The notes: generated by a model not told the origin, from the sequence alone. Shown: positions 26,791 through 36,400, counted from the stretch's first letter. The stretch is 64,000 nt of DNA from Candidatus Omnitrophota bacterium (GCA_020632495.1 JACKFL010000005.1:1054001-1118000), one strand, 5' to 3'. Translations and numbers: made by a program.

Positions 26791-28215
26791 ATGTTATTTC
26801 ATTCCATCCATTTCGTCATTTTCTTCCTCATTGTCTACGCCCTGTACCGGGTGCTGCCGCACAAGGGGCAGAACCGGATGCTGCTGGTAGCCAGCTACGT
26901 GTTTTACGGGTCGTGGGACTGGCGGTTTTTGTCGCTGATCCTGATTTCGACGATTGTCGATTATATCTGCGGACTGCGGATCCATGACACAGATGATCCA
27001 AAAACCAGGAAGCATTTCCTGCGGCTGAGCCTTGTCACCAACCTCGGCCTGCTCGGGGTCTTTAAGTATTTTAATTTCTTCGCCGATAACCTCAGCGCCT
27101 TGTTGGGCGTCTTCGGACTGCACTCCGATCTTGCCGTGCTGAACGTCATCCTGCCGGTGGGGATTTCTTTTTATACTTTCCAAACCCTCAGCTACACGAT
27201 CGACATCTATTACGGCAAATTGAAACCCACGCGCTGCTTTTGGGATTTCGCGCTGTTCGTGGCCTTCTTTCCGCAGCTGGTCGCCGGGCCGATCGAGCGC
27301 GCGTCGCATCTGCTTCCGCAGCTCCAAAATCCGCGCCGGCCGACGCTGCAACAATTCTACGAAGGCTGCTACTTGTTTTTCTGGGGATTATTTCTGAAGA
27401 TGTTCGTCGCCGACAATCTCGCGCGGCTGGCCGATCCGATCTTTAACAAGGGGCCGTATGAGGGCGGGATGGTGTGGATCGGTGTCTATGCCTTTGCCTT
27501 TCAGATCTTCGGCGACTTTGCCGGCTATTCGAATATGGCGCGCGGGATCGGCAAACTGCTCGGCATCGAGATCATGAATAACTTCCTGGCACCGTACATG
27601 GCCGCCAATCCGCGTGACTTCTGGCGGCGCTGGCACATCAGTCTGTCGACCTGGCTGCGTGACTACCTTTATATTCCGCTGGGCGGGAACAAGGGCGGGG
27701 ACTTGCTGACGCTGCGCAATCTGATGCTGACGATGCTGCTGGGCGGACTGTGGCACGGCGCGGCCTGGACGTTCGTCATTTGGGGGTTTTATCACGGGGT
27801 GCTGTTGATCGGACACCGCCTGCTCGGTCCGTGGCTGGACAAGACGGTGCGTATCGAGGGCGCGGGGGAGGGTGTGTGGAAGGCCGCGAAGATCGTCTTT
27901 TTCTTTCAGCTGACCTGTATCGGCTGGCTGATCTTTCGCGCGCAATCGCTTACGCAACTCGGCGCGATGGGCAAGGCCATGCTCACGCCGTGGGTTACCA
28001 GCGATCCCGGGTTGCTGACCGCACGGTTGTGGCAGCTGGTGCTTTACACCTACATTGTCGTGCTGATGCAGATAATGCAGTACCTGCGCGACGATGAACT
28101 GGTGATCTTCCGCATCCGGATTCCGGTGCGGGCCTTAATTTACGTGGTGTTATTTTATATGATCGTGGTACGCGGAGTGACCGGTGGCAAAGAGTTCATC
28201 TACTTCCAATTCTAG
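26791..28215 (+). CDS. MBOAT family O-acyltransferase (AlgI-like)
   Basis: 474 residues and about ten membrane segments. Family landmarks: LPVGISFYTFQTLSYTIDIY, FFPQLVAGPIERAS, DFWRRWHISLSTWLRDY(L/I)YIPLGG, and the catalytic His in LLGGLWHGAAWTF. AlgI-type proteins move acetyl groups across the inner membrane for O-acetylation of exopolysaccharides. The overlapping downstream SGNH gene is the expected partner that transfers the acetyl group. Start at ATG 26791; an upstream TTG in frame is not needed for the fold. Confidence 0.93.
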   Translation: MLFHSIHFVIFFLIVYALYRVLPHKGQNRMLLVASYVFYGSWDWRFLSLILISTIVDYICGLRIHDTDDPKTRKHFLRLSLVTNLGLLGVFKYFNFFADNLSALLGVFGLHSDLAVLNVILPVGISFYTFQTLSYTIDIYYGKLKPTRCFWDFALFVAFFPQLVAGPIERASHLLPQLQNPRRPTLQQFYEGCYLFFWGLFLKMFVADNLARLADPIFNKGPYEGGMVWIGVYAFAFQIFGDFAGYSNMARGIGKLLGIEIMNNFLAPYMAANPRDFWRRWHISLSTWLRDYLYIPLGGNKGGDLLTLRNLMLTMLLGGLWHGAAWTFVIWGFYHGVLLIGHRLLGPWLDKTVRIEGAGEGVWKAAKIVFFFQLTCIGWLIFRAQSLTQLGAMGKAMLTPWVTSDPGLLTARLWQLVLYTYIVVLMQIMQYLRDDELVIFRIRIPVRALIYVVLFYMIVVRGVTGGKEFIYFQF

Positions 28216-29185
28216 ACCGTGGCCGTGGGCCTTTCTGATCGCGTTGACGGTGATCATCATCATCGAGAGCCTGGTGGTGGTCTTCGACGAGCGGTTTTAC
28301 TATCCGCCGTTCAACAACCTGCGCATGAAGGTCAAGAACGAGATCTCCCTGTCGGCGGACCGCCACTTCGACGTGCTGATCCTCGGCGACAGTTTCAATC
28401 TCACCGGACTCGACCCCGCGCTGTTGACCGCGGACACGGAGCTTTCCGGCTTCAACTATGCCACGTTTGCCGTCAATTCGGTGATTACCTCTTACGTCCT
28501 GTTGAGAAACAGTCTTAAGAAGAAGGGGCCCAAGCCGCGTTACTTGATCATCGGTTACCTCGATTATATCCCGCAGTTCAGCAAGGACTATATTTACGAG
28601 AAGTACGCGCATACCCTGTTCGATTTCAAGCAAGGGAATATCGGAGTGTTTACCGCGGAGTTCGGTCCGGCTCTCTGTCTGAAGTTCCTCATACCGACGT
28701 TGAAGCATCAGGGATACTTTTTGCTGAACGCCAAACCCACGCCGCCGGAGAAGATCCGCGCGGTGCGGCAGTCGGTCTATGACAAGCGCGGTTTCTATGA
28801 ATGGCACGCCGAGCGGGAGTTCGACGGCAATATCGATTACATCAATACGGATGACGAGTTCTACGCCACCCCGTACTTCGAGAAATACATCCGCAAGATC
28901 CTCACGCTGTGCGCCCGCAACGACATCAAGGTCCTGTACATCATGCCCACGGTCGTCCCGGAGCTTGACAAACGGTTGACCGCGGCGGGCCGGCGGGACG
29001 CTTATATGGCATACTTGCAGGGACTGAAGGAAGAGTATCCCAATATGGACATCATTTACCCGGCCGGGCAACTCAGCGATCCGCGATTCTACACCGACCA
29101 GGACCATCTTAACGCCCGCGGCGGCGCGGTCCTGAGCGACATGACGCGCGGTTGGCTGCGGGGCGCGTCCGGACCGGCGGAATGA
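28184..29185 (+). CDS. AlgJ/AlgX-like SGNH protein, acyltransferase partner
   Basis: 333 residues starting at GTG 28184 inside the end of the MBOAT gene (32-nt overlap). An N-terminal TM anchor (WAFLIALTVIIIIESLVVVF) is followed by a periplasmic domain with LILGDSFN (candidate nucleophile Ser70) and a C-terminal DQDHLNARG (Asp305, His308), the SGNH/GDSL catalytic pattern. Proteins of this kind accept acyl groups from the MBOAT partner and pass them to a polysaccharide. Overall sequence beyond the motifs is not one I recognise. Confidence 0.78.
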   Translation: MAKSSSTSNSRPWPWAFLIALTVIIIIESLVVVFDERFYYPPFNNLRMKVKNEISLSADRHFDVLILGDSFNLTGLDPALLTADTELSGFNYATFAVNSVITSYVLLRNSLKKKGPKPRYLIIGYLDYIPQFSKDYIYEKYAHTLFDFKQGNIGVFTAEFGPALCLKFLIPTLKHQGYFLLNAKPTPPEKIRAVRQSVYDKRGFYEWHAEREFDGNIDYINTDDEFYATPYFEKYIRKILTLCARNDIKVLYIMPTVVPELDKRLTAAGRRDAYMAYLQGLKEEYPNMDIIYPAGQLSDPRFYTDQDHLNARGGAVLSDMTRGWLRGASGPAE

Positions 29186-29195
29186 CCACGAACGA

Positions 29196-31409
29196 ATGAA
29201 AAGAATTCATCTCATCCAGACCATCGCGTTTCTCTCCGCGCTGCTGTTGTTTCAGATCGAACTGATCATCGCCAAGCTGTTTTTGCCCAACTTCGGGGGG
29301 AGTTACATGGTGTGGGGCGCGTGCGTCGTTTTTTTTCAGGCCGCGCTCATGCTCGGATACCGGTACTCGCAAGCGGTCGTCGAGAAGTTCGGCATCGAAC
29401 GCTACCGGATCATGCACGCGGCGCTCGCCTTGTTGCCGCTTTTGTCGTTCCCCGGCCGCGCGCTGCCCATGACCTTTGACGCGCTCCCGTGGCCGTTGGT
29501 GCTGTCGGTGTTCTGGCATTTATGTATCCTGATCGGACCGGTCTTCTTCGTACTGAGTACCACCAGTGTCATCTGGCAGATGTGGCTGGTGGCCTCGGAC
29601 CTTCCCGAACGTAACAATCCCTATGTCCTGTTCGCGGTCTCCAATGCCGGCTCGCTGGTGGCCTTGCTGACGTATCCGTTTCTCGTCGAGCTTTATCTGG
29701 ACCTGCCGGCACAACAGAACATCTGGCGGGCGGGTTACCTGGTGTTTGTGCTGCTGCAGTGGTGGGCGTTTAAGATCATACCGGTCAAGGAGGCGAAGCC
29801 GCGCAAGGTGGAGCTTAAGCCCGTGAAGCCCGCGCGCCTCATTCACTGGCTGTGTTACTCGGCGGCGGGCGTGATGATGTTCCTGGCGGTGACCAATATC
29901 GTGACCGCCGAAATCGCGCCGCTGCCGTTGCTGTGGGTCGCGCCGCTGGTGATTTATCTGGTCAGTTTTATCCTGAACTTCAAGAAAAAGCCGTACTGTC
30001 CGCGATGGCTGCGCGAGGACATTCACTCAGTGGCCGGTTTTGCCGTGGTGATCTATTTTGTGGTGCAGGTGCCGCTGCTGCCGGTCCTGCTCGATATGTT
30101 TTTATTATTCATGATGACCTATCTGGTCTGTATGCACACACAGTACCGGCTCTATCAGTCCCGCCCCGGTGACCATCGCTACTTGCCGTTCTACTATTTT
30201 ATCGTTTCGGTGGGAAGTCTCCTGGGAGGTGTTTTTGTCAGCTGGATCATGCCCTTATTGTCGACGGCCTACGCCGAGTACTTCGCGGCGTTTCTGGTCA
30301 TTGCCGCGGCCTTGCTGACGGAACGGCGGCGCCGGCGTATTTTGCCTGGGATCCTGATGGCCTTTGCCGCGATTATCCTGATGATGATGTGGCCGCTGAT
30401 ATTCAGTCAGCCTGAGGTGCGCCTGACCTGGATCCAGTTCGCCGGGTTGGCCGGTCTGCTGGTCCTGGTACCGCTGGTGTTTTCGAACCTGCGCGATCAT
30501 CCCGCGGCCTTTGCCGGATGCCTGGCCGTCTTTACCGTATTGACACCGCTGATCGAGACGCGCTGGTCGTTGACCGAGCACATTTACCGCTACCGGAATT
30601 ACTACGGCGCGGGCAAGGTCCGCCTGGCCGACGGCGCCCGCACACTGGTCCACGGGACAACCATTCACGGTTCTCAATACGTACAGCCCGCTCTTGAACA
30701 TATTCCCCTGGCATACTACGGTTACCGTTCGCCGGTAGGGGAGCTGCTGCAGCAGGACGTGATCCGCTTGGAACGAATGGGGATCATCGGGCTGGGGATC
30801 GGGACCATGGCCACCTATTTCCGGCCGGATCAAACCGTGGATATTTTCGAGCTCGATCCGGATATCTACCAACTCGCGCGGACCCATTTCCGTTTCCTGG
30901 CGAGGGCGAAGGGGACGGTCCGCTATCACACCGGAGACGGCCGGTTGCTGCTGGGCGAGATTCCGGACGGGACGTATGACCTGCTTATCATTGACGCCTT
31001 CAGCGGGGACGCGGTCCCCGTGCACCTGCTGACCCGCGAGGCCTTGGAGCTGTACCGGCGGAAGGTGAAGCCGGACGGTGTGGTCCTGTTTCACATCTCC
31101 AACCGTTATTTCTTTCTGGGTGCGCCGTTGACGGCCACGGCCCGTTCTCTCGAGGCGGAGGCGGCTATCAAAGAAGGCCCGAAGACCCAGGAGCTCGACC
31201 AGTCTTCGCTGTGGCTGGCCGTGACTTGGGACCCCGCGCGGCTGGCGACGCTTGTCCGGGAATGGAACTGGAGTCACGTCTCACCGGCTTCCCCGCGCAT
31301 CCGGGTGTGGACCGACCGGTACCACACCGTTCTTCCTTATATAGAGTACTCCAATTTGTGGCGTGACTCGATGTTCCTGCTGAAGCGCCTGAACGCGCCG
31401 GTCCGCTAG
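29196..31409 (+). CDS. Membrane-fused spermidine synthase-like protein
   Basis: 737 residues. Residues 1 to about 450 hold a dozen or more hydrophobic segments (for example SALLLFQIELIIAKLFLPNF, MVWGACVVFFQAALMLGYRY). The C-terminal part is a SpeE-like Rossmann domain: GIIGLGIGTMATYF, VDIFELDPDIYQLA, YHTGDGRLLL and DLLIIDAFSGDAVPVHLL. Such fused MFS/spermidine-synthase proteins are widespread but uncharacterised to my knowledge. The LIIDAFSGD motif keeps the Asp that in SpeE acts in aminopropyl transfer. It follows the SGNH gene by 10 nt, so it may modify the same surface polymer; that is inference. Confidence 0.88.
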   Translation: MKRIHLIQTIAFLSALLLFQIELIIAKLFLPNFGGSYMVWGACVVFFQAALMLGYRYSQAVVEKFGIERYRIMHAALALLPLLSFPGRALPMTFDALPWPLVLSVFWHLCILIGPVFFVLSTTSVIWQMWLVASDLPERNNPYVLFAVSNAGSLVALLTYPFLVELYLDLPAQQNIWRAGYLVFVLLQWWAFKIIPVKEAKPRKVELKPVKPARLIHWLCYSAAGVMMFLAVTNIVTAEIAPLPLLWVAPLVIYLVSFILNFKKKPYCPRWLREDIHSVAGFAVVIYFVVQVPLLPVLLDMFLLFMMTYLVCMHTQYRLYQSRPGDHRYLPFYYFIVSVGSLLGGVFVSWIMPLLSTAYAEYFAAFLVIAAALLTERRRRRILPGILMAFAAIILMMMWPLIFSQPEVRLTWIQFAGLAGLLVLVPLVFSNLRDHPAAFAGCLAVFTVLTPLIETRWSLTEHIYRYRNYYGAGKVRLADGARTLVHGTTIHGSQYVQPALEHIPLAYYGYRSPVGELLQQDVIRLERMGIIGLGIGTMATYFRPDQTVDIFELDPDIYQLARTHFRFLARAKGTVRYHTGDGRLLLGEIPDGTYDLLIIDAFSGDAVPVHLLTREALELYRRKVKPDGVVLFHISNRYFFLGAPLTATARSLEAEAAIKEGPKTQELDQSSLWLAVTWDPARLATLVREWNWSHVSPASPRIRVWTDRYHTVLPYIEYSNLWRDSMFLLKRLNAPVR

Positions 31410-31435
31410 GCCGCCGGCCGGGCTGGAAAAAGTGT

Positions 31436-31465
31436 TTGACAGAATATTAAAATATGCTAATATTC
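31436..31465 (+). promoter_or_regulatory. ArsR-operon promoter with overlapping operator
   Basis: TTGACA at 31436-31441 and TAATAT at 31458-31463 (16-nt spacing). The perfect dyad GAATATTA (31442-31449) / TAATATTC (31458-31465) fills the spacer and the -10, where ArsR-type repressors bind. Confidence 0.8.
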
Positions 31466-31483
31466 TAATAAAAGGAGATCGCC

Positions 31484-31789
31484 ATGAAAAAGACCGCCGA
31501 CAGCGCTATCTATTCCCAAGCCGCCCGGATGCTCCGATCGGTTGCCCACCCGGCGCGCATTGAGATCATTGACCTCCTGGTCGCGGAGCAATCCCTGACC
31601 GTCAATGAAATCAAAGACCGCTTAGGGCTGACTCAATCCATGACCTCACAGCACCTCAGTGTCCTGAAAACGGCCGGCATCGTCGCCTGCGAGAAAGAAG
31701 CGAACAGTTGCCATTACTATATCCAGAACAAAAACGTCCTGAAGCTACTCGAGTGCGTGCAACGCTGCGCCCGGGACCAGGCCGGGTAG
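31484..31789 (+). CDS. ArsR family transcriptional repressor
   Basis: 101 residues, winged helix: MLRSVAHPARIEIIDLLV, the recognition region IKDRLGLTQSMTSQHLSVLKTAGIV, and a beta wing ACEKEANSCHYYIQN. The classic ELCVCDL arsenic site is absent; the two Cys at the wing could serve redox or metal sensing, as could His residues near them. AAAAGGAGAT precedes the ATG. First gene of an operon (gaps of 9, -8 and -13 nt) with an MMPL-type exporter, LolA-like protein, beta-barrel and DUF2892 protein, so it most likely controls that export system and itself. Confidence 0.9.
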   Translation: MKKTADSAIYSQAARMLRSVAHPARIEIIDLLVAEQSLTVNEIKDRLGLTQSMTSQHLSVLKTAGIVACEKEANSCHYYIQNKNVLKLLECVQRCARDQAG

Positions 31790-31798
31790 GAGGGGGCC

Positions 31799-34135
31799 AT
31801 GTTAAAGAAGTTTGTCCTGTATACGTTGAATCATCCCAAATCCGTGATCATCGCGAGCATCCTGCTGACGATCCTGGCCGCGGCGCAGTTTCCCCGGATC
31901 AAGGTGGACACCGATCCGGAGAATATGCTGCCCTCCGACGCGCCCGTCAGGGTATTTCACCATGCCACCAAGACCGAATTCGCGCTTTATGATTTCATCG
32001 TGTTGGGCGTCGTCAATGAACGCGACCCGGACGGGGTCTTCAATCCGGCAACGCTGACGACCGTTTATCAGCTCACCAATGATATCAAGAATATTGAAGG
32101 CGTCATTGCGCACGAAATTATCGCGCCGTCGACCAAGGACAATATCGAACAAGCCGATTTGGGCAGCGTGCGCTTTCAGTGGCTGATGGAATCACCGCCC
32201 GGGACCCGCGACGAGGCGCTGAAGATTCGCGACGAAGCGCAGGACCATCCGATGTTTCGCGGCAGTGTCGTCTCCGAAGACGGCAAAGCGCTGGCCATCT
32301 ATATTCCCATCGAAAAGAAGGACCTCAGTTACGAAGTGGCGCAGGCCGTGCGGGAACTGATCAAAAAGTACCCGGGCGACGAGGAGTTTCACATCACCGG
32401 CCTGCCGGTGGCCGAGGACCAGTTCGGTGTGGAGATGTTCAAGCAGATGGCGCTCTCCGCGCCGCTGGCCGGTCTTATCATCTTTCTGTTGATGCTGTTT
32501 TTCTTCCGATCGGCCAAGTTGGTGGCCGCGCCGATGATCGTGGCCGTCCTCACGGTGATAATAACCATGGGACTGCTTATCGGCTGCGGGTACCCGGTGC
32601 ACATCATGAGTTCGATGATCCCGATCTTCCTGATGCCGATTGCCGTACTCGATTCTGTCCATATCCTGAGTGAATTCTTTGACAAGTATCAGCAGTTTAA
32701 GGACCGCCGGGAAACTATTGTGTTCGTGCTGGAGGAGCTGTTTACCCCGATGCTGTTCACCTCGTTGACCTCGGCGGCCGGATTCTTCTCGTTGTCGTTT
32801 TCCCCGATTCCCCCCGTTCAGGTGTTCGGCGTGTTCGTCGCGATCGGCATCGGTCTCGCCTGGGTCCTGACCATGCTGCTCATCCCGGCCTACATCATGC
32901 TGTTGAAGGAAGAAGGCTTTGCCGGCTTCGGGCATGTGGAGGCGGATGAAAAGCCGCATATGATTGATAAGACGCTGGCCGTGGTCCGTGACGCCAGCAC
33001 CGGCGCCTACAAGACCGTGATTATCCTGACCCTCGTCGTGATCGCCGCTTCGGCTTATGGGATCAGCCGGATTCAGGTGAACGACAATCCGGTGCGCTGG
33101 TTCAATCCGGGCCATCCCATCCGCATCGCCGACCGGATCCTCAACGCGCATTTTTCCGGGACGTACGAGGCTTATTTAGTGATGGAGGCGGCGGACAAAG
33201 AGGGTGAGGTCTTTCTGCAGCCGGAGATGCTCCGCTATGTTGAGGGTTTGCAGGCGGCATTGATCGATTCCAAGCTGGTCGGCAAGACCATGTCCCTGGC
33301 CGATATCGTTAAAAAGGTTTATTACGAACTGCTCGGCGGCGACAAGGCCAACAACAAGATCCCAGGCACCAAGGCGGCGGTCGCGCAGAGCTTGATCTCC
33401 TTTGAAAGTTCCCACAAACCGGACGACCTTTGGCATCTGACCACCCCTGACTATCACAAGGCCGTCATTTGGCTGCAGCTGAAAAGCGGCGATAACAAGG
33501 ATATGTCCAAGGTTGTCGCGCTGGCCGAAGATTACATGCGCCGTAATACGCCACCGTTGGCCGTTTCCCATGAGTGGGCCGGGTTGACCTACATCAATGT
33601 GATTTGGCAAAACAACATGGTGGTGGGCATGTTGAAGAATTTCCTGGGATCGTTCGTGATCGTCTTCGGGATGATGCTGGTCCTGTTCCGTTCGCCGCTG
33701 AAGGCGATTGTTTCGATGGTCCCGCTGACGGTGACGATCCTGTTTATCTACAGTTTGCTCGGGTTCTTCGGCAAGGACTACGACATGCCGGTGGCGGTGC
33801 TCTCGGCGCTGACCCTGGGGCTTTCGATCGATTTCGCGATCCACTTTATCCAGCGGGCCGCCGAGATTCAGCAGGCCGAAGGCGACTGGATGCGGACAGC
33901 CGCGGCCATGTTCGGCGGTCCCGGCCGGGCAATCGTGCGCAACGCGCTGGTGATCGCCATCGGTTTTCTGCCGCTGCTGGCCGCCCCGCTGATCCCTTAC
34001 AAGACCGTCGGGTTCTTCATGTTCATGATCATGGCCGTGTCGAGCGTGGCCACGCTGCTCATTATTCCCTCGATTATCTCGGCGTTGCCGCAGAAGTTCT
34101 TTCATACCAAAAAAGGAGGCGATCACCATGCTTAA
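31799..34135 (+). CDS. MMPL/RND superfamily exporter
   Basis: 778 residues, two repeats each with one TM, a periplasmic domain and a five-helix bundle. FVLYTLNHPKSVIIASILL opens it; the bundles lie near residues 220-360 and 595-760. LMPIAVLDSVHILSEF and LTLGLSIDFAIHFIQR are the TM4/TM10-like motifs carrying the Asp and His of the proton path. Size and architecture fit MMPL/HpnN-type lipid exporters rather than drug pumps. Co-encoded LolA-like and barrel proteins suggest transport of a lipid or hydrophobic cargo towards the outer membrane. Confidence 0.9.
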   Translation: MLKKFVLYTLNHPKSVIIASILLTILAAAQFPRIKVDTDPENMLPSDAPVRVFHHATKTEFALYDFIVLGVVNERDPDGVFNPATLTTVYQLTNDIKNIEGVIAHEIIAPSTKDNIEQADLGSVRFQWLMESPPGTRDEALKIRDEAQDHPMFRGSVVSEDGKALAIYIPIEKKDLSYEVAQAVRELIKKYPGDEEFHITGLPVAEDQFGVEMFKQMALSAPLAGLIIFLLMLFFFRSAKLVAAPMIVAVLTVIITMGLLIGCGYPVHIMSSMIPIFLMPIAVLDSVHILSEFFDKYQQFKDRRETIVFVLEELFTPMLFTSLTSAAGFFSLSFSPIPPVQVFGVFVAIGIGLAWVLTMLLIPAYIMLLKEEGFAGFGHVEADEKPHMIDKTLAVVRDASTGAYKTVIILTLVVIAASAYGISRIQVNDNPVRWFNPGHPIRIADRILNAHFSGTYEAYLVMEAADKEGEVFLQPEMLRYVEGLQAALIDSKLVGKTMSLADIVKKVYYELLGGDKANNKIPGTKAAVAQSLISFESSHKPDDLWHLTTPDYHKAVIWLQLKSGDNKDMSKVVALAEDYMRRNTPPLAVSHEWAGLTYINVIWQNNMVVGMLKNFLGSFVIVFGMMLVLFRSPLKAIVSMVPLTVTILFIYSLLGFFGKDYDMPVAVLSALTLGLSIDFAIHFIQRAAEIQQAEGDWMRTAAAMFGGPGRAIVRNALVIAIGFLPLLAAPLIPYKTVGFFMFMIMAVSSVATLLIIPSIISALPQKFFHTKKGGDHHA

Positions 34136-34916
34136 GAAGATAACAGGATTGGGTTTGGCCGTGCTGTTGGCCGGAGTTACCATGGCCGGCGCCGAACCCG
34201 CCGTTGACGAAATTATCACCAAGGCCAACAGCGTCGCCTACTATGCCGGCGACGACGGATTGGCAGATGTCACCATGACCATCACCGACGCCCAGGGGAG
34301 GGAGCGGGTGCGGGAATTCCGGATCCTGCGTTACGACGTCGCCGACCAGGGCGAGCAGAAATTCTTTGTCTACTTTCACAAACCCGCGGACGTCGCCAAG
34401 ATGACCTACATGGTCTGGAAGCACCCGGGCGCTGACGACGACCGCTGGCTATATTTGCCGGCGCTCGATCTGGTCAAGCGGATCGCCGCCAGCGACAAGC
34501 GTTCGAGTTTTGTGGGTTCGCATTTCGTTTACGAGGACGTCTCCGGCCGCAACATCGACGACGACGTGCACACGCTCGAATCGACGGACGATACCTACTA
34601 TAAGTTGAAGAACGTCCCCAAGGACCCCAAGGGTCTGGAGTTCGCGTATTACTTTATTTGGATCGATAAAACGACGTTCCTGCCGATGAAGGCGGAGTAT
34701 TACGATGAACGGGGCGAGCTGATCCGTACGATCACCGCCCTGGAGACGGCAGAGGTGCAAGGCCATCCGACGGTCCTGAAATCGGAGGTCAAGGACCTGC
34801 AGCGCAACGGCCGTACACTGATGGAGTTTTCGGGCGTCCGTTATGACGCCGGGCTTAAAGACGATATCTTTGCCGAACGCTATCTGCGGAGGGCACCGGT
34901 GCAATGGATTCGTTAA
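34128..34916 (+). CDS. Outer membrane lipoprotein-sorting (LolA-like) protein
   Basis: 262 residues, signal peptide LGLAVLLAGVTMAGAEP. The body is an all-beta, LolA/LolB-like half-barrel family: VDEIITKANSVAYYAGDDG, REFRILRYD, VWKHPGADDDRWLYLPAL, SSFVGSHFVYEDVSGRN. Proteins of this group are repeatedly encoded with MMPL exporters and DUF1302-like barrels and are thought to ferry a hydrophobic cargo through the periplasm. The start overlaps the exporter gene by 8 nt, and AAAGGAGG precedes it. Confidence 0.87.
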   Translation: MLKKITGLGLAVLLAGVTMAGAEPAVDEIITKANSVAYYAGDDGLADVTMTITDAQGRERVREFRILRYDVADQGEQKFFVYFHKPADVAKMTYMVWKHPGADDDRWLYLPALDLVKRIAASDKRSSFVGSHFVYEDVSGRNIDDDVHTLESTDDTYYKLKNVPKDPKGLEFAYYFIWIDKTTFLPMKAEYYDERGELIRTITALETAEVQGHPTVLKSEVKDLQRNGRTLMEFSGVRYDAGLKDDIFAERYLRRAPVQWIR

Positions 34917-36193
34917 CGCGACAAACCGGATGGATTGTCGTTACGGCGGCCGTGATCCTCACGGCGTCGTCAGCGGCCGCGCTGGAACTTCCCGAGATTC
35001 ACGGCTTTGCCGAGGCGGACGCCGCCGTCAAAATGGATTCCGGCAATACCAAACATGACGACTACAATCTCCTGGAACAACGCATTCAGTTGAAGTCGAC
35101 CTCCTTTTTCTCCGGCGACAATTACCTGGCCGAGAAGGGCGGGATCTTCAACTTCAAAGGCGATTTTACGGTCGACGAGTACTTCGGCGGTAAAACCGGA
35201 TTCGAACTGCGCGAACTCAACCTCGGACTGACCCCTCTGGATATTGTCGACGTGAAGGCCGGCCGCCAGGTACTGACCTGGGGCACCGGCGACTATCTCT
35301 TCATCAATGATCTGTTTCCCAAGGACTACGTCTCGTTTTTCGCCGGTCGCGACGATGAATATCTCAAGAAACCGTCGGACGCGTTGAGGGTCTCCGTATA
35401 CCCGTCATGGGGGAACCTCGATGCCGTGGTTATGGCGTTCGAGCCGAATACGACGGCGGCGGGCGACCGGCTGACGTTTTTCGATCCGCTGCAGGGCGGT
35501 ATCGCCGGGCGGGAATCGGAGCGGGAGCTGCTCGAACCGGCGCGCCAGGCCGACAATCTTGAGTACGCGCTGCGCTACTACCGCAATATCGGGAGCCATG
35601 AGCTGGCCTTGTATTATTTCCGCGGGTTCGACAAAAATCCTAACAGTTTCAAGAGCATCGCCGAACGCCAGCTGTTCTACCGCCGTCTGGACGTCTACGG
35701 CTGGAGCCTGCGCGGTCCGGTGGCCGGCGGGATCGGCAACGCGGAGTTCGGTTACGCCCGGTCCCGGGAGGATTCCGAGGGCACGGACCGGTTGATCGAA
35801 AATTCACAGCTGAAGATGCTCGCCGGTTACAGCAAGGATTTGGGCAACGACCTTAAGATAGGAGTACAGTACCAGTTCGAAAAACGGCTCGACTATGCGG
35901 CCTATACCGCGGCGTTACTGCCGGGGGACCTGCTTCTTGACGAATACCGGCATCTGGTGACGCAACGGATCACCAAACAGTTCTTGAATCAGACGCTGAC
36001 GCTGTCGCTTTTTAACTTTTACTCGCCCTCGGATAAGGAGGGTTATATCCGGCCGGTTGCCAGTTATGACTGGACCGACCAGTGGAAGGTGACGCTGGGC
36101 GTGAATATCCCGTGGGGAGATGACGATTACACCGAGTTCGGTCAGATGAAGGAAAACAAAAATATTTATGTGCGGGTCCGTTACAGTTTTTGA
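34904..36193 (+). CDS. DUF1302-like outer-membrane beta-barrel protein
   Basis: 429 residues with a signal peptide (VVTAAVILTASSAAALE). Alternating amphipathic strands run to a terminal aromatic residue (VRVRYSF), the outer-membrane sorting signal. Recognisable blocks: GFELRELNLGLTPLDIVDVKAGRQVLTWGTGD and YLFINDLFPKDYVSFFAG. Such barrels accompany MMPL exporters and probably act at the outer membrane end of the same route. Overlaps the LolA-like gene by 13 nt. Confidence 0.82.
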   Translation: MDSLTRQTGWIVVTAAVILTASSAAALELPEIHGFAEADAAVKMDSGNTKHDDYNLLEQRIQLKSTSFFSGDNYLAEKGGIFNFKGDFTVDEYFGGKTGFELRELNLGLTPLDIVDVKAGRQVLTWGTGDYLFINDLFPKDYVSFFAGRDDEYLKKPSDALRVSVYPSWGNLDAVVMAFEPNTTAAGDRLTFFDPLQGGIAGRESERELLEPARQADNLEYALRYYRNIGSHELALYYFRGFDKNPNSFKSIAERQLFYRRLDVYGWSLRGPVAGGIGNAEFGYARSREDSEGTDRLIENSQLKMLAGYSKDLGNDLKIGVQYQFEKRLDYAAYTAALLPGDLLLDEYRHLVTQRITKQFLNQTLTLSLFNFYSPSDKEGYIRPVASYDWTDQWKVTLGVNIPWGDDDYTEFGQMKENKNIYVRVRYSF

Positions 36194-36220
36194 CAACCGG
36201 CCCGCGGGGAGGGTGAGAAA

Positions 36221-36400
36221 ATGGAGAGAACATTACGCGGTATTGCGGGAGGATTTATCCTGGCCAGCCTGTTGCTGGCGCACTGGGTCCACCCCGGGTG
36301 GTTGTGGTTCACCGCCTTTGTGGGGCTGAACCTGTTTCAGTCCGCCTTTACCAACTGGTGCCCGATGATGTGGATCCTGCAAAAGGCCGGCTTGCGTTAA
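36221..36400 (+). CDS. Small DUF2892-type membrane protein
   Basis: 59 residues: ATG at 36221 behind GGGGAGGG, TAA at 36398-36400. Two hydrophobic segments (GIAGGFILASLLLAHW and WLWFTAFVGLNLFQSAF) and a terminal NWCPMMWILQKAGLR block match the YgaP-like DUF2892 transmembrane domain, where the Cys is conserved. It closes the ArsR operon, 27 nt behind the barrel gene. Stand-alone DUF2892 proteins occur next to sulfur and redox genes; the role here is unknown. Confidence 0.78.
   Translation: MERTLRGIAGGFILASLLLAHWVHPGWLWFTAFVGLNLFQSAFTNWCPMMWILQKAGLR

Noticed and set aside
31484..31789. Arsenic-sensing ArsR of an ars operon
   Set aside because: The ELCVCDL metal site is missing and no arsenic transport or reductase gene follows.
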